NCBI RefSeq assembly: GCF_038725785.1
Contig: NZ_CP109796.1
Location: forward strand, 682,001 to 746,000
From: Termitidicoccus mucosus
GTDB lineage: Bacteria > Verrucomicrobiota > Verrucomicrobiia > Opitutales > Opitutaceae
Direction: 5' to 3'
DNA length: 64,000 nucleotides
The position numbers were made by a program, and so were the translations under genes. This document shows positions 22,848-30,556 of this stretch, piece by piece; position 1 is the stretch's first letter, and each line of letters starts with the position of its first letter. The notes beneath the pieces were generated by a model, which worked only from the letters and a program-made list of their open reading frames with translations, was not told where the DNA came from and did no database searches.

Positions 22848-23735
22848 GATCGTGTTACGCGTGCCGTCCCATTCGCCGAGTTCCTCTTCCTTGGTGTCGA
22901 GGGCGCCGTCGAGGATGGTGACGAGGTCTATCTGATCGCCGACGACGAAACTAGCCGCTGAGGGCAGCGGGTCATCACCGGAATCAGTGACGTAGCCGAC
23001 GTTCCAGACCGCGATGAAGCGGTTATATTCGTCGGGCTTGACGTGGCGATAGACGGGCACGGTGGTCATGCCGCCCAGCGAATTGGTGTCGAACAGGGTG
23101 GAGGACGGCCCGATGCCGGTCAGCAGATAGACATGCCTTTTGTCGGCGGCATCTTCCTGACCGGTCAGCCGGAGGCTGCCTTCAGTCCAGAAGACACCGC
23201 TTCTAGCGGTTCCATCCAATTGCAGCGCAGTGCCGCAACCATTGGCGGCTTCAGGCAGGAATACGTTGCCGGCCACAACATTGTTTGCCCGCGAATTGAT
23301 CAGGGTCTGGATATGGGCACAGTCCGCGACACCGGCCACGATGCCCTCAGGCTCGGCAGCCGGATCGATGTACATCAGGGCAGTGATACCGCCATCTTTC
23401 ATGATCGTCTGCACGCCAGAGGGGATGGTGGCGATGGCAGCGTCGGACTCGGGATCAAAACCCAGAAATCCCGGGTTGCTGCCACTCACGGTCAGCAAAG
23501 AATCGAACCGCGTCGGCAGTTCGTTTCGTTTGAGCACGCGATAGGTTTGGATCCCCTTGTTCAACTCGTCCATCATCGCCACGTGGGCGGCGGCGGAGGC
23601 GCGGGCGTCCGTGTCTTTCAAGGCGATGGCAGCCGTGCCCGCCACTGCGGCGAGGATGGCAACCACCACCAGGAGCTCGAGGAGCGTAAAGCCGCTCCGG
23701 CTATTCATTCTTGTTCTATGAACCATTGTTTTCAT
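22845..23735 (-). CDS. Pseudopilin-like protein, first gene of secretion cluster
   Basis: 296 residues. Leader ...MNSRSG|FTLLELLVVVAILAAVAGTA gives the prepilin cleavage and Glu5. After the helix come SAAAHVAMMDELNKGIQTYR and a long beta-rich C-terminal domain (GGMTTVPVYRHVKPDEYNRF, DQIDLVTILDG) with two cysteines (about Cys138 and Cys167). I cannot assign it to GspG, H, I, J or K. Starts at residues 1, 5 and 10 are all possible, and no strong ribosome site chooses. The gene is separated from the rest of the cluster by a 140-bp spacer with a hairpin, so it may be expressed at a higher level, as major subunits often are. Confidence 0.8.
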   Translation of the reverse strand: MKTMVHRTRMNSRSGFTLLELLVVVAILAAVAGTAAIALKDTDARASAAAHVAMMDELNKGIQTYRVLKRNELPTRFDSLLTVSGSNPGFLGFDPESDAAIATIPSGVQTIMKDGGITALMYIDPAAEPEGIVAGVADCAHIQTLINSRANNVVAGNVFLPEAANGCGTALQLDGTARSGVFWTEGSLRLTGQEDAADKRHVYLLTGIGPSSTLFDTNSLGGMTTVPVYRHVKPDEYNRFIAVWNVGYVTDSGDDPLPSAASFVVGDQIDLVTILDGALDTKEEELGEWDGTRNTI

Positions 23736-23753
23736 TGCTTTTTATCTGGTTAT

Positions 23754-23807
23754 TCAATCGTTCGGTTTTCCCAAATGCCAATAGGGATGGCCTTTGTGAA
23801 CGATTGA
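23754..23807. promoter_or_regulatory. Inverted repeat upstream of the first pseudopilin gene
   Basis: TCAATCGTTC (23754-23763) and GAACGATTGA (23798-23807) are perfect 10-bp inverted arms about 54 nt apart in total, ending 18 nt upstream of the pseudopilin start (23735). The inner sequence holds a weaker inner pair, CCAAATGCC and GGCCTTTG. It could be an operator, an RNA leader hairpin, or another repeat. Confidence 0.4.
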
Positions 23808-23944
23808 GACGGATCACAACCGGCAACTCCAAGGCGGGCAACGAGAAAAATGCGATTGAGATTTATTCGCAATGCTATTATTAAGGCAATAAGCATTCGT
23901 AATAGGCCTGAAAATGGTTCGGTTTAGGGAATTCCTGAAAATCT

Positions 23945-24068
23945 GATTGCAACCGCGAAAGGCGCGAAGGGCGCGAAGAATCAAGAATAACATAAGATTA
24001 TTATTATAAATTATCTACAATGTCGGTTTTATGGATTTCCTTCGCGCTCTTCGCGTCCTTCGCGGTTA
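23945..24068. repeat. 9-bp-period hairpin, GCGAAGG family
   Basis: Left arm about 23945-23978 (GCAACCGCGAAAGGCGCGAA...) and right arm about 24041-24068 (TTCGCGCTCTTCGCGTCCTT...) are reverse complements with units every 9 nt; loop about 60 nt. It shares its sequence family with 6282-6556. It occupies part of the 401-bp gap (23736-24136) between the VKOR-DsbA gene and the pseudopilin; apart from this and the inverted repeat at 23754 I see nothing in that gap. Confidence 0.75.
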
Positions 24069-24136
24069 ATTTTTGGTTCGTCTCTTTGCGGTCGTTCAAG
24101 CCATACCCATTCCCGACGATATCGAAAACAGGCGGG

Positions 24137-25642
24137 TCATGGATTGCGCATGTTCTCCGGCACCGGGTTCTCCGCGGACGCCGGTGCTTTGCGGGCTCCG
24201 CCCTCGGCCTCCTTGAGGGCTTGGTCGATCATTTCGCTGAATTCATCAAACGAGGGGGTGCCGATCTGCATCCGCCCGTTGATGATGAACGTGGGAGTGG
24301 AACCGATACCCGCATCCCGGACATCGGAGATGGATGCTTCCAAGTCTTTCGCCAGCCCGAGATCGGCCATGCATTGCCGGAACCGGACCGGATTCAACCC
24401 CAGTTCCTCGGCATAGGCCACGGCCTCCTGGGGAGTCGGCTTCTTATCGCCGGAAAAAAGCCGGTCCTGATACGCCCAGAATTTCCCCTGAATGCCGGCG
24501 CATCGTGCGGCCAGGGCCAGTTCCCTGGCCCCCGGGTGACTGTCCAGCGGATAGTCCTTGAACACCCATCTGATTTTTCCCTGATACTTCTCCTTGATTT
24601 GCCTGACCACACCGTGTCCCTTGCGGCAGGCTGGGCAAAGGTAATCGGAAAGCTCCACCACCGTGACCAGGGCATCGGACGGCCCCAGTGTGTAAGCCCC
24701 GTCAATGCGCACTTGGGTCAAGGGCAGGGGAGGGGGCTTCAGAAAAACGTCCACCGGATACTTTTCCCTCAATCGCCGGCAATGCTCCAGGAGCAGCGGA
24801 TCGCTCTCCCGGTTGTGCAGGTATTCCCTGATTCTGGCCTTGATCTCCTGCTCGGAGCCCTCCCAGGCGCCCCACTTGCGGTAGAGCCCGGCATCGTAGT
24901 AGTGGTCGACGACATGCGTGGCCGGCGGGGCAATCTGCCCGCGGATTTCCGCGACCAACGCCTCGAAGTCCACGCCCTTTCCCCGGGCCTCCTGTTCGAG
25001 GAGCAGGTCGTTTATTCTGGTCTCCAGCACCGCGTTCTTCATTTCGTGGATTCTCTGGCGCAGCTTGTGGAGCTCCGAGGTAAGTGGCCGCTCCACGTCG
25101 GCCACGGTGATTTCCCGGTCTCCCACTCTGGCCAGGACGGACTCGGCGGACTCCGGACGGGCCTGTTTTGGGGGCCGGGCGTCGGAAATCAGGAAACCGC
25201 CGAGGACATAAGAAAAGAGGATCACGGCAGCCATCTCCCAGAATCGTCTCCGGTCGAACAGGCAGAGCCACAGGATCGCGACCAGGAGAAAATTCACCGC
25301 GCAAAAAACGCAGAAGAATCCGTTTTTTACCATGATCCCGACCAGCACGCCCTCGAAACCGGCCCCCGCCATGACACCCCAAAAAAGCCAGGGCCGATGG
25401 CGAAGGTAGAGCAGCCCCAGGAGCGCGTAGTAGATCATGCCCCAAGGCGCGACGGGCAAACCCAGCAGGCGGTAGCGGGCCGTGTCCCTGCATCCGTCGC
25501 CCAGCATCCCGCAGAATGTCGCGATCCAGGATACTCTGGACTCGAAGGCCGACAACAAGGCCACGCCGACCCCCGCAAACAGCACGACGCCGATGATCGT
25601 GTCGCGCCGGAGGATTTTGGATTTGAGCATGCTGCTTTTCAC
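24137..25642 (-). CDS. VKOR-DsbA fusion protein
   Basis: 501 residues. The N-terminal vitamin K epoxide reductase (VKOR) domain (about 1-155) has four membrane helices, the loop cysteines Cys44 and Cys51, and the active-site CVFC (111-114). A helical SurA-N-like linker (about 165-300, RVGDREITVADVERPLTSELHKLRQ) is followed by a DsbA/thioredoxin domain (310-470) with CPAC (336-339) and the cis-proline loop STPTF. Such fusions re-oxidise their own thiol oxidase with quinone and form disulfides in exported proteins. It is next to the secretion cluster on the same strand, separated by 400 bp; its substrates are likely cysteine-bearing exported proteins there. Confidence 0.92.
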   Translation of the reverse strand: MKSSMLKSKILRRDTIIGVVLFAGVGVALLSAFESRVSWIATFCGMLGDGCRDTARYRLLGLPVAPWGMIYYALLGLLYLRHRPWLFWGVMAGAGFEGVLVGIMVKNGFFCVFCAVNFLLVAILWLCLFDRRRFWEMAAVILFSYVLGGFLISDARPPKQARPESAESVLARVGDREITVADVERPLTSELHKLRQRIHEMKNAVLETRINDLLLEQEARGKGVDFEALVAEIRGQIAPPATHVVDHYYDAGLYRKWGAWEGSEQEIKARIREYLHNRESDPLLLEHCRRLREKYPVDVFLKPPPLPLTQVRIDGAYTLGPSDALVTVVELSDYLCPACRKGHGVVRQIKEKYQGKIRWVFKDYPLDSHPGARELALAARCAGIQGKFWAYQDRLFSGDKKPTPQEAVAYAEELGLNPVRFRQCMADLGLAKDLEASISDVRDAGIGSTPTFIINGRMQIGTPSFDEFSEMIDQALKEAEGGARKAPASAENPVPENMRNP

Positions 25643-25664
25643 CTGTGCCTATATTATTGGTGGT

Positions 25665-25951
25665 TTTATTTTAGACAGAATGGACGGAATTAAATGAAAT
25701 TAACGGAATGGCTTTTTTTGTTCATTCTGAGAAATTCCGTACATTCTGTCTAAAATAAACCCGCTATTGTTTTGAACAGAAGAGAATAGAGGGAACCAAG
25801 AAAACAATAATCATAAAAGGTATTCTTCGCTCCCTTCGTTTTCTTCTGTTCAATAAAAACCAATCATTATTTTTAATAGGATGAACAGGATTTTTAAGAA
25901 TTATCATGATTAAAATCCAATTCTGTTAATCCTGAAAAATCCTGTAATCAT
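25665..25951. repeat. Three tandem 9-bp-period hairpins of different families
   Basis: Three hairpins lie back to back in the 327-bp gap between the VKOR-DsbA and RidA genes. (a) About 25665-25759, TTTTAGACAGAATGGACGGA type. (b) About 25772-25853, TTGAACAGAAG type. (c) About 25878-25951, AGGATGAACAGGATTTTT type. Each has complementary arms with a unit recurring about every 9 nt and an AT-rich loop. I see no gene in this gap. Confidence 0.75.
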
Positions 25952-25969
25952 GTCCCAAAAAAACGAACC

Positions 25970-27145
25970 TTAAAAGTTGCCATAGGATGGATTATCCACC
26001 GGTTTGATGGCCATGCACTCGATTTCGATCAGCCAGCCGGGACGGCACACGGGCGCCAATACAAGTGCTTTCGGGACATCCCGATAATTCTCCTGAAAAT
26101 ACTGCCTCACGGACGGGGTGTCCGCGATGTCCCTCAGGTAGATGATCAGGTGGGCCACATCCCGCATGGAGGCGTCCGCGTCGCGCAGCAATGCGATGAT
26201 ATTGTCGATGGCGCGGGCCGCCTGCTTCCTTACGTCGTTCCGGTGGAGGATTTCCCCCTTGTTGTTGATGCTCGCGGTCCCTGATATGAAAACATGCCTT
26301 CTGTCCCCGTAATCGACACTGGTCCCCCTTTCAAACGTCACGCCATACTCATGGGTCGGATTCAGGTTTTCGCGCGCCTCCAAAAACCTGATCTGTCCCG
26401 GGGCAAGTCCTCCCACCGAGTAGGCGTCGAGCATGACATTTATTCCCGGATTGGCGTGCCGCCCTTCGATTCCCGTGCTCGCGACGAAATGGGTGTCGGC
26501 GGTCAGCCCCAGTTCGTCAAAGAATTCCCTTCTGGCGTCCACGACGCCTTGATAATTGAAATCGATGTCTTTCACGAACAGCCATGTCCTGATACAGTCG
26601 TTTTTGAATAAAAAGCCGTTCTTTTCCAATTGGCGGTTGTAAGCTCTTAGGATGTTATTCGTCTGGCCCGCGGAATCGGCCACGCCGTTATCCGATAGCA
26701 GGCGCGTGCTCCAGAGGTGATGATAATCGCCTCTTCTCACCAGCAGATCGTGATCCGATATCGCCCTTGAATCCTGTGCCTGCCGGTTTTTGTCGTGGAT
26801 AATATAGGACCAGGCGACAACCTTGGCCGCGGTCAGCGGGGGTTGTTGGACGATTGATACGGCGACCCGGTTGCCCCCTCCCTTTGAGAGCGACCGGATT
26901 AAATCCGGCGCTTCCGACTGGTTGGCGTAATCGCTGACAAAATACCTCGAAAAAACCAGCGCATCGCCCGGCATTTCGTTTTCCCGCAGGTATTTGTTTT
27001 GCGCCTGGATGATCCGTTCGACCTGGGCGGGGAAGGTTCCCGGCATGTTGGGTGTGGCAAGCAGGTGAATCTCATCCACGCCGTTTTTTGAAAACAACGA
27101 AATTTCCAGGTCCACGTCCTCGATTGTCTTGTGAAGATACTCCAT
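25970..27145 (-). CDS. Double RidA/YjgF-family protein
   Basis: 391 residues from the ATG at 27145 (MEYLHKTIED). An upstream ATG at 27190 would add 15 residues, but that stretch (MCLLRLFLAI) is the translation of repeat-like sequence (GGCGCAAAAGGCAC), so I reject it. Two RidA-like halves can be seen: about 1-150, diverged, and about 230-390 with YGDRRHVFISGTASINNKGE and the C-terminal APVCRPGWLIEIECMAI. RidA proteins hydrolyse reactive enamines/imines; chorismatases (FkbO/Hyg5) share this double build, so an aromatic substrate cannot be excluded. Catalytic arginine is not confidently placed. No signal peptide is apparent, unlike its exported neighbours. Confidence 0.75.
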   Translation of the reverse strand: MEYLHKTIEDVDLEISLFSKNGVDEIHLLATPNMPGTFPAQVERIIQAQNKYLRENEMPGDALVFSRYFVSDYANQSEAPDLIRSLSKGGGNRVAVSIVQQPPLTAAKVVAWSYIIHDKNRQAQDSRAISDHDLLVRRGDYHHLWSTRLLSDNGVADSAGQTNNILRAYNRQLEKNGFLFKNDCIRTWLFVKDIDFNYQGVVDARREFFDELGLTADTHFVASTGIEGRHANPGINVMLDAYSVGGLAPGQIRFLEARENLNPTHEYGVTFERGTSVDYGDRRHVFISGTASINNKGEILHRNDVRKQAARAIDNIIALLRDADASMRDVAHLIIYLRDIADTPSVRQYFQENYRDVPKALVLAPVCRPGWLIEIECMAIKPVDNPSYGNF

Positions 27146-27237
27146 TTTTGATTCGGTTTTAATAGCTAAAAAGAGGCGCAAAAGGCACAAGATTGGGTGA
27201 TTGTTTTTTGTGCTTATTTTCGGTTTTTAATGGTTCT

Positions 27238-27427
27238 TTATTTTTAGACAGAATGGACAGAATTTATTAAAATAAATGGAATGTATTTTATTTTGTTCAT
27301 TCTTTTCCATTCTGTTCATCCTGTTAAAAATAATGGTTGGTTTTTATTGAACAGAAGGAAACAAAGGGAGCGAAGAATACTTTTTATGATTATTGTTTTC
27401 TTGGTCATCTTTGTTTCCTTCTGTTCA
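27238..27427. repeat. Two tandem 9-bp-period hairpins
   Basis: In the 301-bp gap between the DUF1111 and RidA genes lie two hairpins: about 27238-27333 (TTATTTTTAGACAGAATGGA type) and about 27348-27427 (TTGAACAGAAGGAAACAAAG type). They repeat the two families seen at 25665-25853 and in the same left-to-right order, which suggests that the pair moved or was duplicated together. The remainder of the gap (27146-27237) holds a weaker half element and no gene. Confidence 0.75.
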
Positions 27428-27446
27428 AAATAATGGTTCGGTTTGG

Positions 27447-29051
27447 TTACAGTGATTTCAGGAATTCGATCAGGGCGGCGCGGTCCTCCTTGGGCATGTT
27501 GCGAAACGCCTCGCGGGGCCCGAGGGCTTCTCCGTGGTGCCAGAGAATCGCCTCCTCGAAGTTGCGGGCGCGCATGTCATGCCACATGTCGGTGTGGTCG
27601 GCGACGTTTTTCATGAGGCCCCGGGCCCAGAGGGGCGGGGTGCGAAACGTGTCCCGGAATCCGTGGTTCATCGTCCTGATCCCGTGGTTTCTCTCCCGCC
27701 GGTCGCGCAGCAGACTTTCCGTGACGGGCTGTATTTCTTCGCGGCTGGGAACGGTGTAGGACTTGCCGGCGACCCGCGCGGGTTTGTGGCAGGACCGGCA
27801 ATCCGCCTTGCCCATGTCGTGCATCAGCATGTCCGTGTAGGGCCATATCTTCTGTTTGGCATAGCCGGGGATGACGTCGGACTTGCCGGTCACCCATGAG
27901 GGTTTGTGGCAGGACGCGCAGTCCGCCTCATGAAACAGCTTCTTCCCGCGCTGGACCATCGGGTCGCCCAGGTTGCGCGCGGCAGGCACGGCCAGGCCGG
28001 TAAACCAGACCGTCAGTTTTTCCATGTCCTCCCGGGTCATTTCCGTCGGCTGCCGCCCGGTAAGCGCACTGGTGTCAAGGCCGAGTTCGGCCTGCTTTTC
28101 GATCCATTGACGGGAGGCGAACAAATTCGGCCGATCCTCGCGCGTGATATTCGGGACGTTCCAGATGCCGTTGGCGCCGGGACCGTTCCTTAACGTGGCC
28201 CGGGTATTGTGCCACGTGAACTTGCCGAGATGCTTTTTGCCGTCGAATTCCTCGGTGACCCACTCGCCGGGCCGCCCTTTGACCGGTCCCGGGGTCACCT
28301 GCTGCCGCTCGTATTCCGCGATGATATCCTGATCGGGAATCGCATCGAGCAGGCCAGTCCCGAAAAGCCCGATGGTGCCCTCGATACTGACCTTGTAATC
28401 ATCGGGCAGGGGCAGCAGAGGATCGATGATGTCGGCCTCGGGATAAATTAGGGTTCCCTCGTAGGGCGTCCCTTGGTTGTAGGGTGTGCCGTCAGGATAG
28501 GTGTTGCCGTATTCATCGACAAATTTGCGCCATTTGATATCCACCCCCTTGGCCAGCGGTTTATAGGGCGGCGTGGCCCGGGTCTGGAGCATGAACAGAT
28601 AGCCGTCCACAAGCTTTCCATCGGGCGTATGGACATAAGCTGTATATCCGCCGCCAAACTGCTGGTTATACCGCTCCACGCGCCGGGAACGCCCGTAGTT
28701 GGGATGGCAGTTCCGGCAGGAGTTGTTTACATAAACCGGTCCCAGCCCGCCGAAGGGCGCCCGGGGATCGACGACAAAATCCGCGTCGAAGAAGGCCTCT
28801 CCTTCGGCAAATTGTCTTGCCAGCTTGGGATCGGCCTCGACGGCGGGCGAGGGCAACTCCAGGCATCGGGAGGTCGTATTGAATACCGTGCCTTGACGGC
28901 CGCCCGCAAAGTATTCCTCCGGGATTCCCGGCGGGACGGCGGACACGGTGACATGGGCGCGGAGCGGAGAACCCAGGCGGAATGAAGTCATCAACACCAC
29001 ACAGCAAAACCAGGCCATGCGCTTTGTTGAAATCGACGAGGGAGGGTTCAT
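27447..29051 (-). CDS. Multi-haem DUF1111 'di-haem oxidoreductase' with a third CxxCH
   Basis: 534 residues with a signal peptide (about 1-32). DUF1111 proteins are periplasmic cytochrome-peroxidase-like proteins with two c-type haems; this one has CRNCH (112-116), CASCH (378-382) and CRSCH (418-422). The third sits in a near-duplicate of the second: ADCASCHKP..VTGKS..P.....IWPYTDMLMHD is followed directly by ADCRSCHKP..VAGKS..P....IQPVTESLLRD. The usual C-terminal RTPPLWARGLM and WHHGEA motifs follow. It lies 267 bp after an imelysin gene on the same strand; the imelysin-imelysin-DUF1111 order recurs in proteobacterial iron-regulated operons. Role in iron or haem chemistry is inferred. Confidence 0.88.
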   Translation of the reverse strand: MNPPSSISTKRMAWFCCVVLMTSFRLGSPLRAHVTVSAVPPGIPEEYFAGGRQGTVFNTTSRCLELPSPAVEADPKLARQFAEGEAFFDADFVVDPRAPFGGLGPVYVNNSCRNCHPNYGRSRRVERYNQQFGGGYTAYVHTPDGKLVDGYLFMLQTRATPPYKPLAKGVDIKWRKFVDEYGNTYPDGTPYNQGTPYEGTLIYPEADIIDPLLPLPDDYKVSIEGTIGLFGTGLLDAIPDQDIIAEYERQQVTPGPVKGRPGEWVTEEFDGKKHLGKFTWHNTRATLRNGPGANGIWNVPNITREDRPNLFASRQWIEKQAELGLDTSALTGRQPTEMTREDMEKLTVWFTGLAVPAARNLGDPMVQRGKKLFHEADCASCHKPSWVTGKSDVIPGYAKQKIWPYTDMLMHDMGKADCRSCHKPARVAGKSYTVPSREEIQPVTESLLRDRRERNHGIRTMNHGFRDTFRTPPLWARGLMKNVADHTDMWHDMRARNFEEAILWHHGEALGPREAFRNMPKEDRAALIEFLKSL

Positions 29052-29101
29052 GGCTGTCTTTTATTAAGAGCGTCTATCAAAAAGAAAATTGAGGAAGTCT
29101 G

Positions 29102-29215
29102 TTTTGACACAGAGGCCACAGAGCGCGACCCACAGAGGTCGCGGAGGCGAAATCAGAAAAGAATTTTTCCCTCTCTGTGTTCTCCGTGTCAGCGTTCTGT
29201 GGCCTCTGTGTTAAA
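29102..29215. repeat. 9-bp-period hairpin, GACACAGAGG family
   Basis: Left arm about 29102-29138 (TTTTGACACAGAGGCCACAG...) and right arm about 29169-29215 (...GTGGCCTCTGTGTTAAAA) are complementary. The CACAGAGGC unit repeats every 9 nt. It lies in the 267-bp spacer between the DUF1111 gene and the imelysin gene. Confidence 0.75.
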
Positions 29216-29318
29216 ATAGACTTCATTTGCCTCTTCGCGTTTTTGCGTTGGTGATTTTGTTAGTCGCCCTAAATATCGGGACCCGCGCATTTGTATTCAT
29301 TCATGCCTGGCTTTTCCG

Positions 29319-30494
29319 TTATTTTATATAAGCCGCATAGGGACGGACGGCGGGGTCGAGAACCACCAGCGGGATCGCCATCGCCACCCGGGCGGTCAGC
29401 TTTTCAAGCTCACCCTCCGCCACCCTGACCGCCAATTCCCGTTTTCCCGAGGACTCGCCGTGCAAGTCGCGGATGGCTCCAATCCGGTATGCCGTGTGGG
29501 CCAGGGAGATCTTGATGAGCCGGTCAAGCACCTTGTCATGTCCGGCCACCAGTTCGGAAACCGACCGGCCGCGGGAGCCGTTGACGCCGCCGAGGTATGC
29601 GTTTTCGACGCTCCGCAACTGGTTCAGCAAATCGGCGCAGGGATCGAGGCTGTCCCAATAGGCAGGGGCGCCAGGCTCGGCCGTCTCGCGCAATTCACCG
29701 ATCAGCGGCACTATGTCCTCGAGGACGCCAGTGATCTCCTGAAAGACCTCCTGCAGCGGCATGGATATGGATGCATAGCGGCTCGTGGGAGTGCCGGGGT
29801 GCTTGAACTCTTCCGCGTATGCGGACCTGTTTTGGATGCCGGCGGCCTGAAGAACCGCCGTTCTGGCGGGGGGAAGCTTCTCCAGCCCGCGCCACGACGC
29901 CTCGAAGTCGATGCTGTCTTCAAGCAATGCCTGGGTGACGGCGGTGAGGTAGCTCAATTCCACGGAGCGGATGCCCGCGGCCTCGCGCGGACGTCCATCG
30001 CGGAACAAAAAATACATTATAGTATAGAGCCCGCGCAGGCCGGACATTTCTTCTTCCCGCAGATACCGGGAATCGACTGCCAGTTGTCCCGCTTCCATCA
30101 GGTCCAGCGCATGTTCGACCAATACTTTGTCAAAGGGCCAAGTGGCGATCCGCTTATGATAATCATGCTGCGCCGCCGGTCCATACAGGTAGGCGACAGC
30201 CGTCATCCAAGTCCCATGGGCGGCATGCCAGGCTCGCGCCGCCGCGTCGAGATTCCCGGCGCTGGGATTGGCTTGAAGTTTTTTCGCGGCGACATGGAGT
30301 GCCTCGATATTGGCCACGAGAAGATCGAGCGTTTTCAGGACGGTGTTATCCACGTAATCCGACACCACCGCCTTGGCAGCCCTGGCCCTGAGGAAGTCCT
30401 GGACGGCGGCATTCCGGGAAACAAGAACGCCTCCGACGCCTATGATTATGATAATGGCCGACAAACTTATGTATAAAAGAAAACGCCGCGACAT
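29319..30494 (-). CDS. Imelysin-like protein 1
   Basis: 391 residues, anchored by a N-terminal hydrophobic segment (about 6-25, LLYISLSAIIIIIGVGGVLV). Two four-helix imelysin repeats can be followed, with conserved ARAWHAAHGTWMTAVAYLYG (about 86-105) and GPAAQHDYHKRIATWPFDK. Imelysins (M75-like, IrpA/EfeO relatives) are periplasmic or surface iron-regulated proteins whose hallmark is GxHxxE; here the matching spot reads RGLYTIMYFLF, so His and Glu are replaced by Tyr and Met. It therefore probably does not bind iron in the same manner. It lies between DUF1111 and a second imelysin gene (62-bp gap), on one strand. Confidence 0.8.
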   Translation of the reverse strand: MSRRFLLYISLSAIIIIIGVGGVLVSRNAAVQDFLRARAAKAVVSDYVDNTVLKTLDLLVANIEALHVAAKKLQANPSAGNLDAAARAWHAAHGTWMTAVAYLYGPAAQHDYHKRIATWPFDKVLVEHALDLMEAGQLAVDSRYLREEEMSGLRGLYTIMYFLFRDGRPREAAGIRSVELSYLTAVTQALLEDSIDFEASWRGLEKLPPARTAVLQAAGIQNRSAYAEEFKHPGTPTSRYASISMPLQEVFQEITGVLEDIVPLIGELRETAEPGAPAYWDSLDPCADLLNQLRSVENAYLGGVNGSRGRSVSELVAGHDKVLDRLIKISLAHTAYRIGAIRDLHGESSGKRELAVRVAEGELEKLTARVAMAIPLVVLDPAVRPYAAYIK

Positions 30495-30556
30495 ATCCGC
30501 TCCATTTGGGTCTGGTTATTCGATTCGTACGCGAAGTATAAAATCTCCCGGATAGG

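Noticed and set aside
25665-29215. Possible CRISPR-like array from the recurring repeats
   Set aside because: Repeats are inverted pairs of different families with no regular spacers or cas genes, so not CRISPR.
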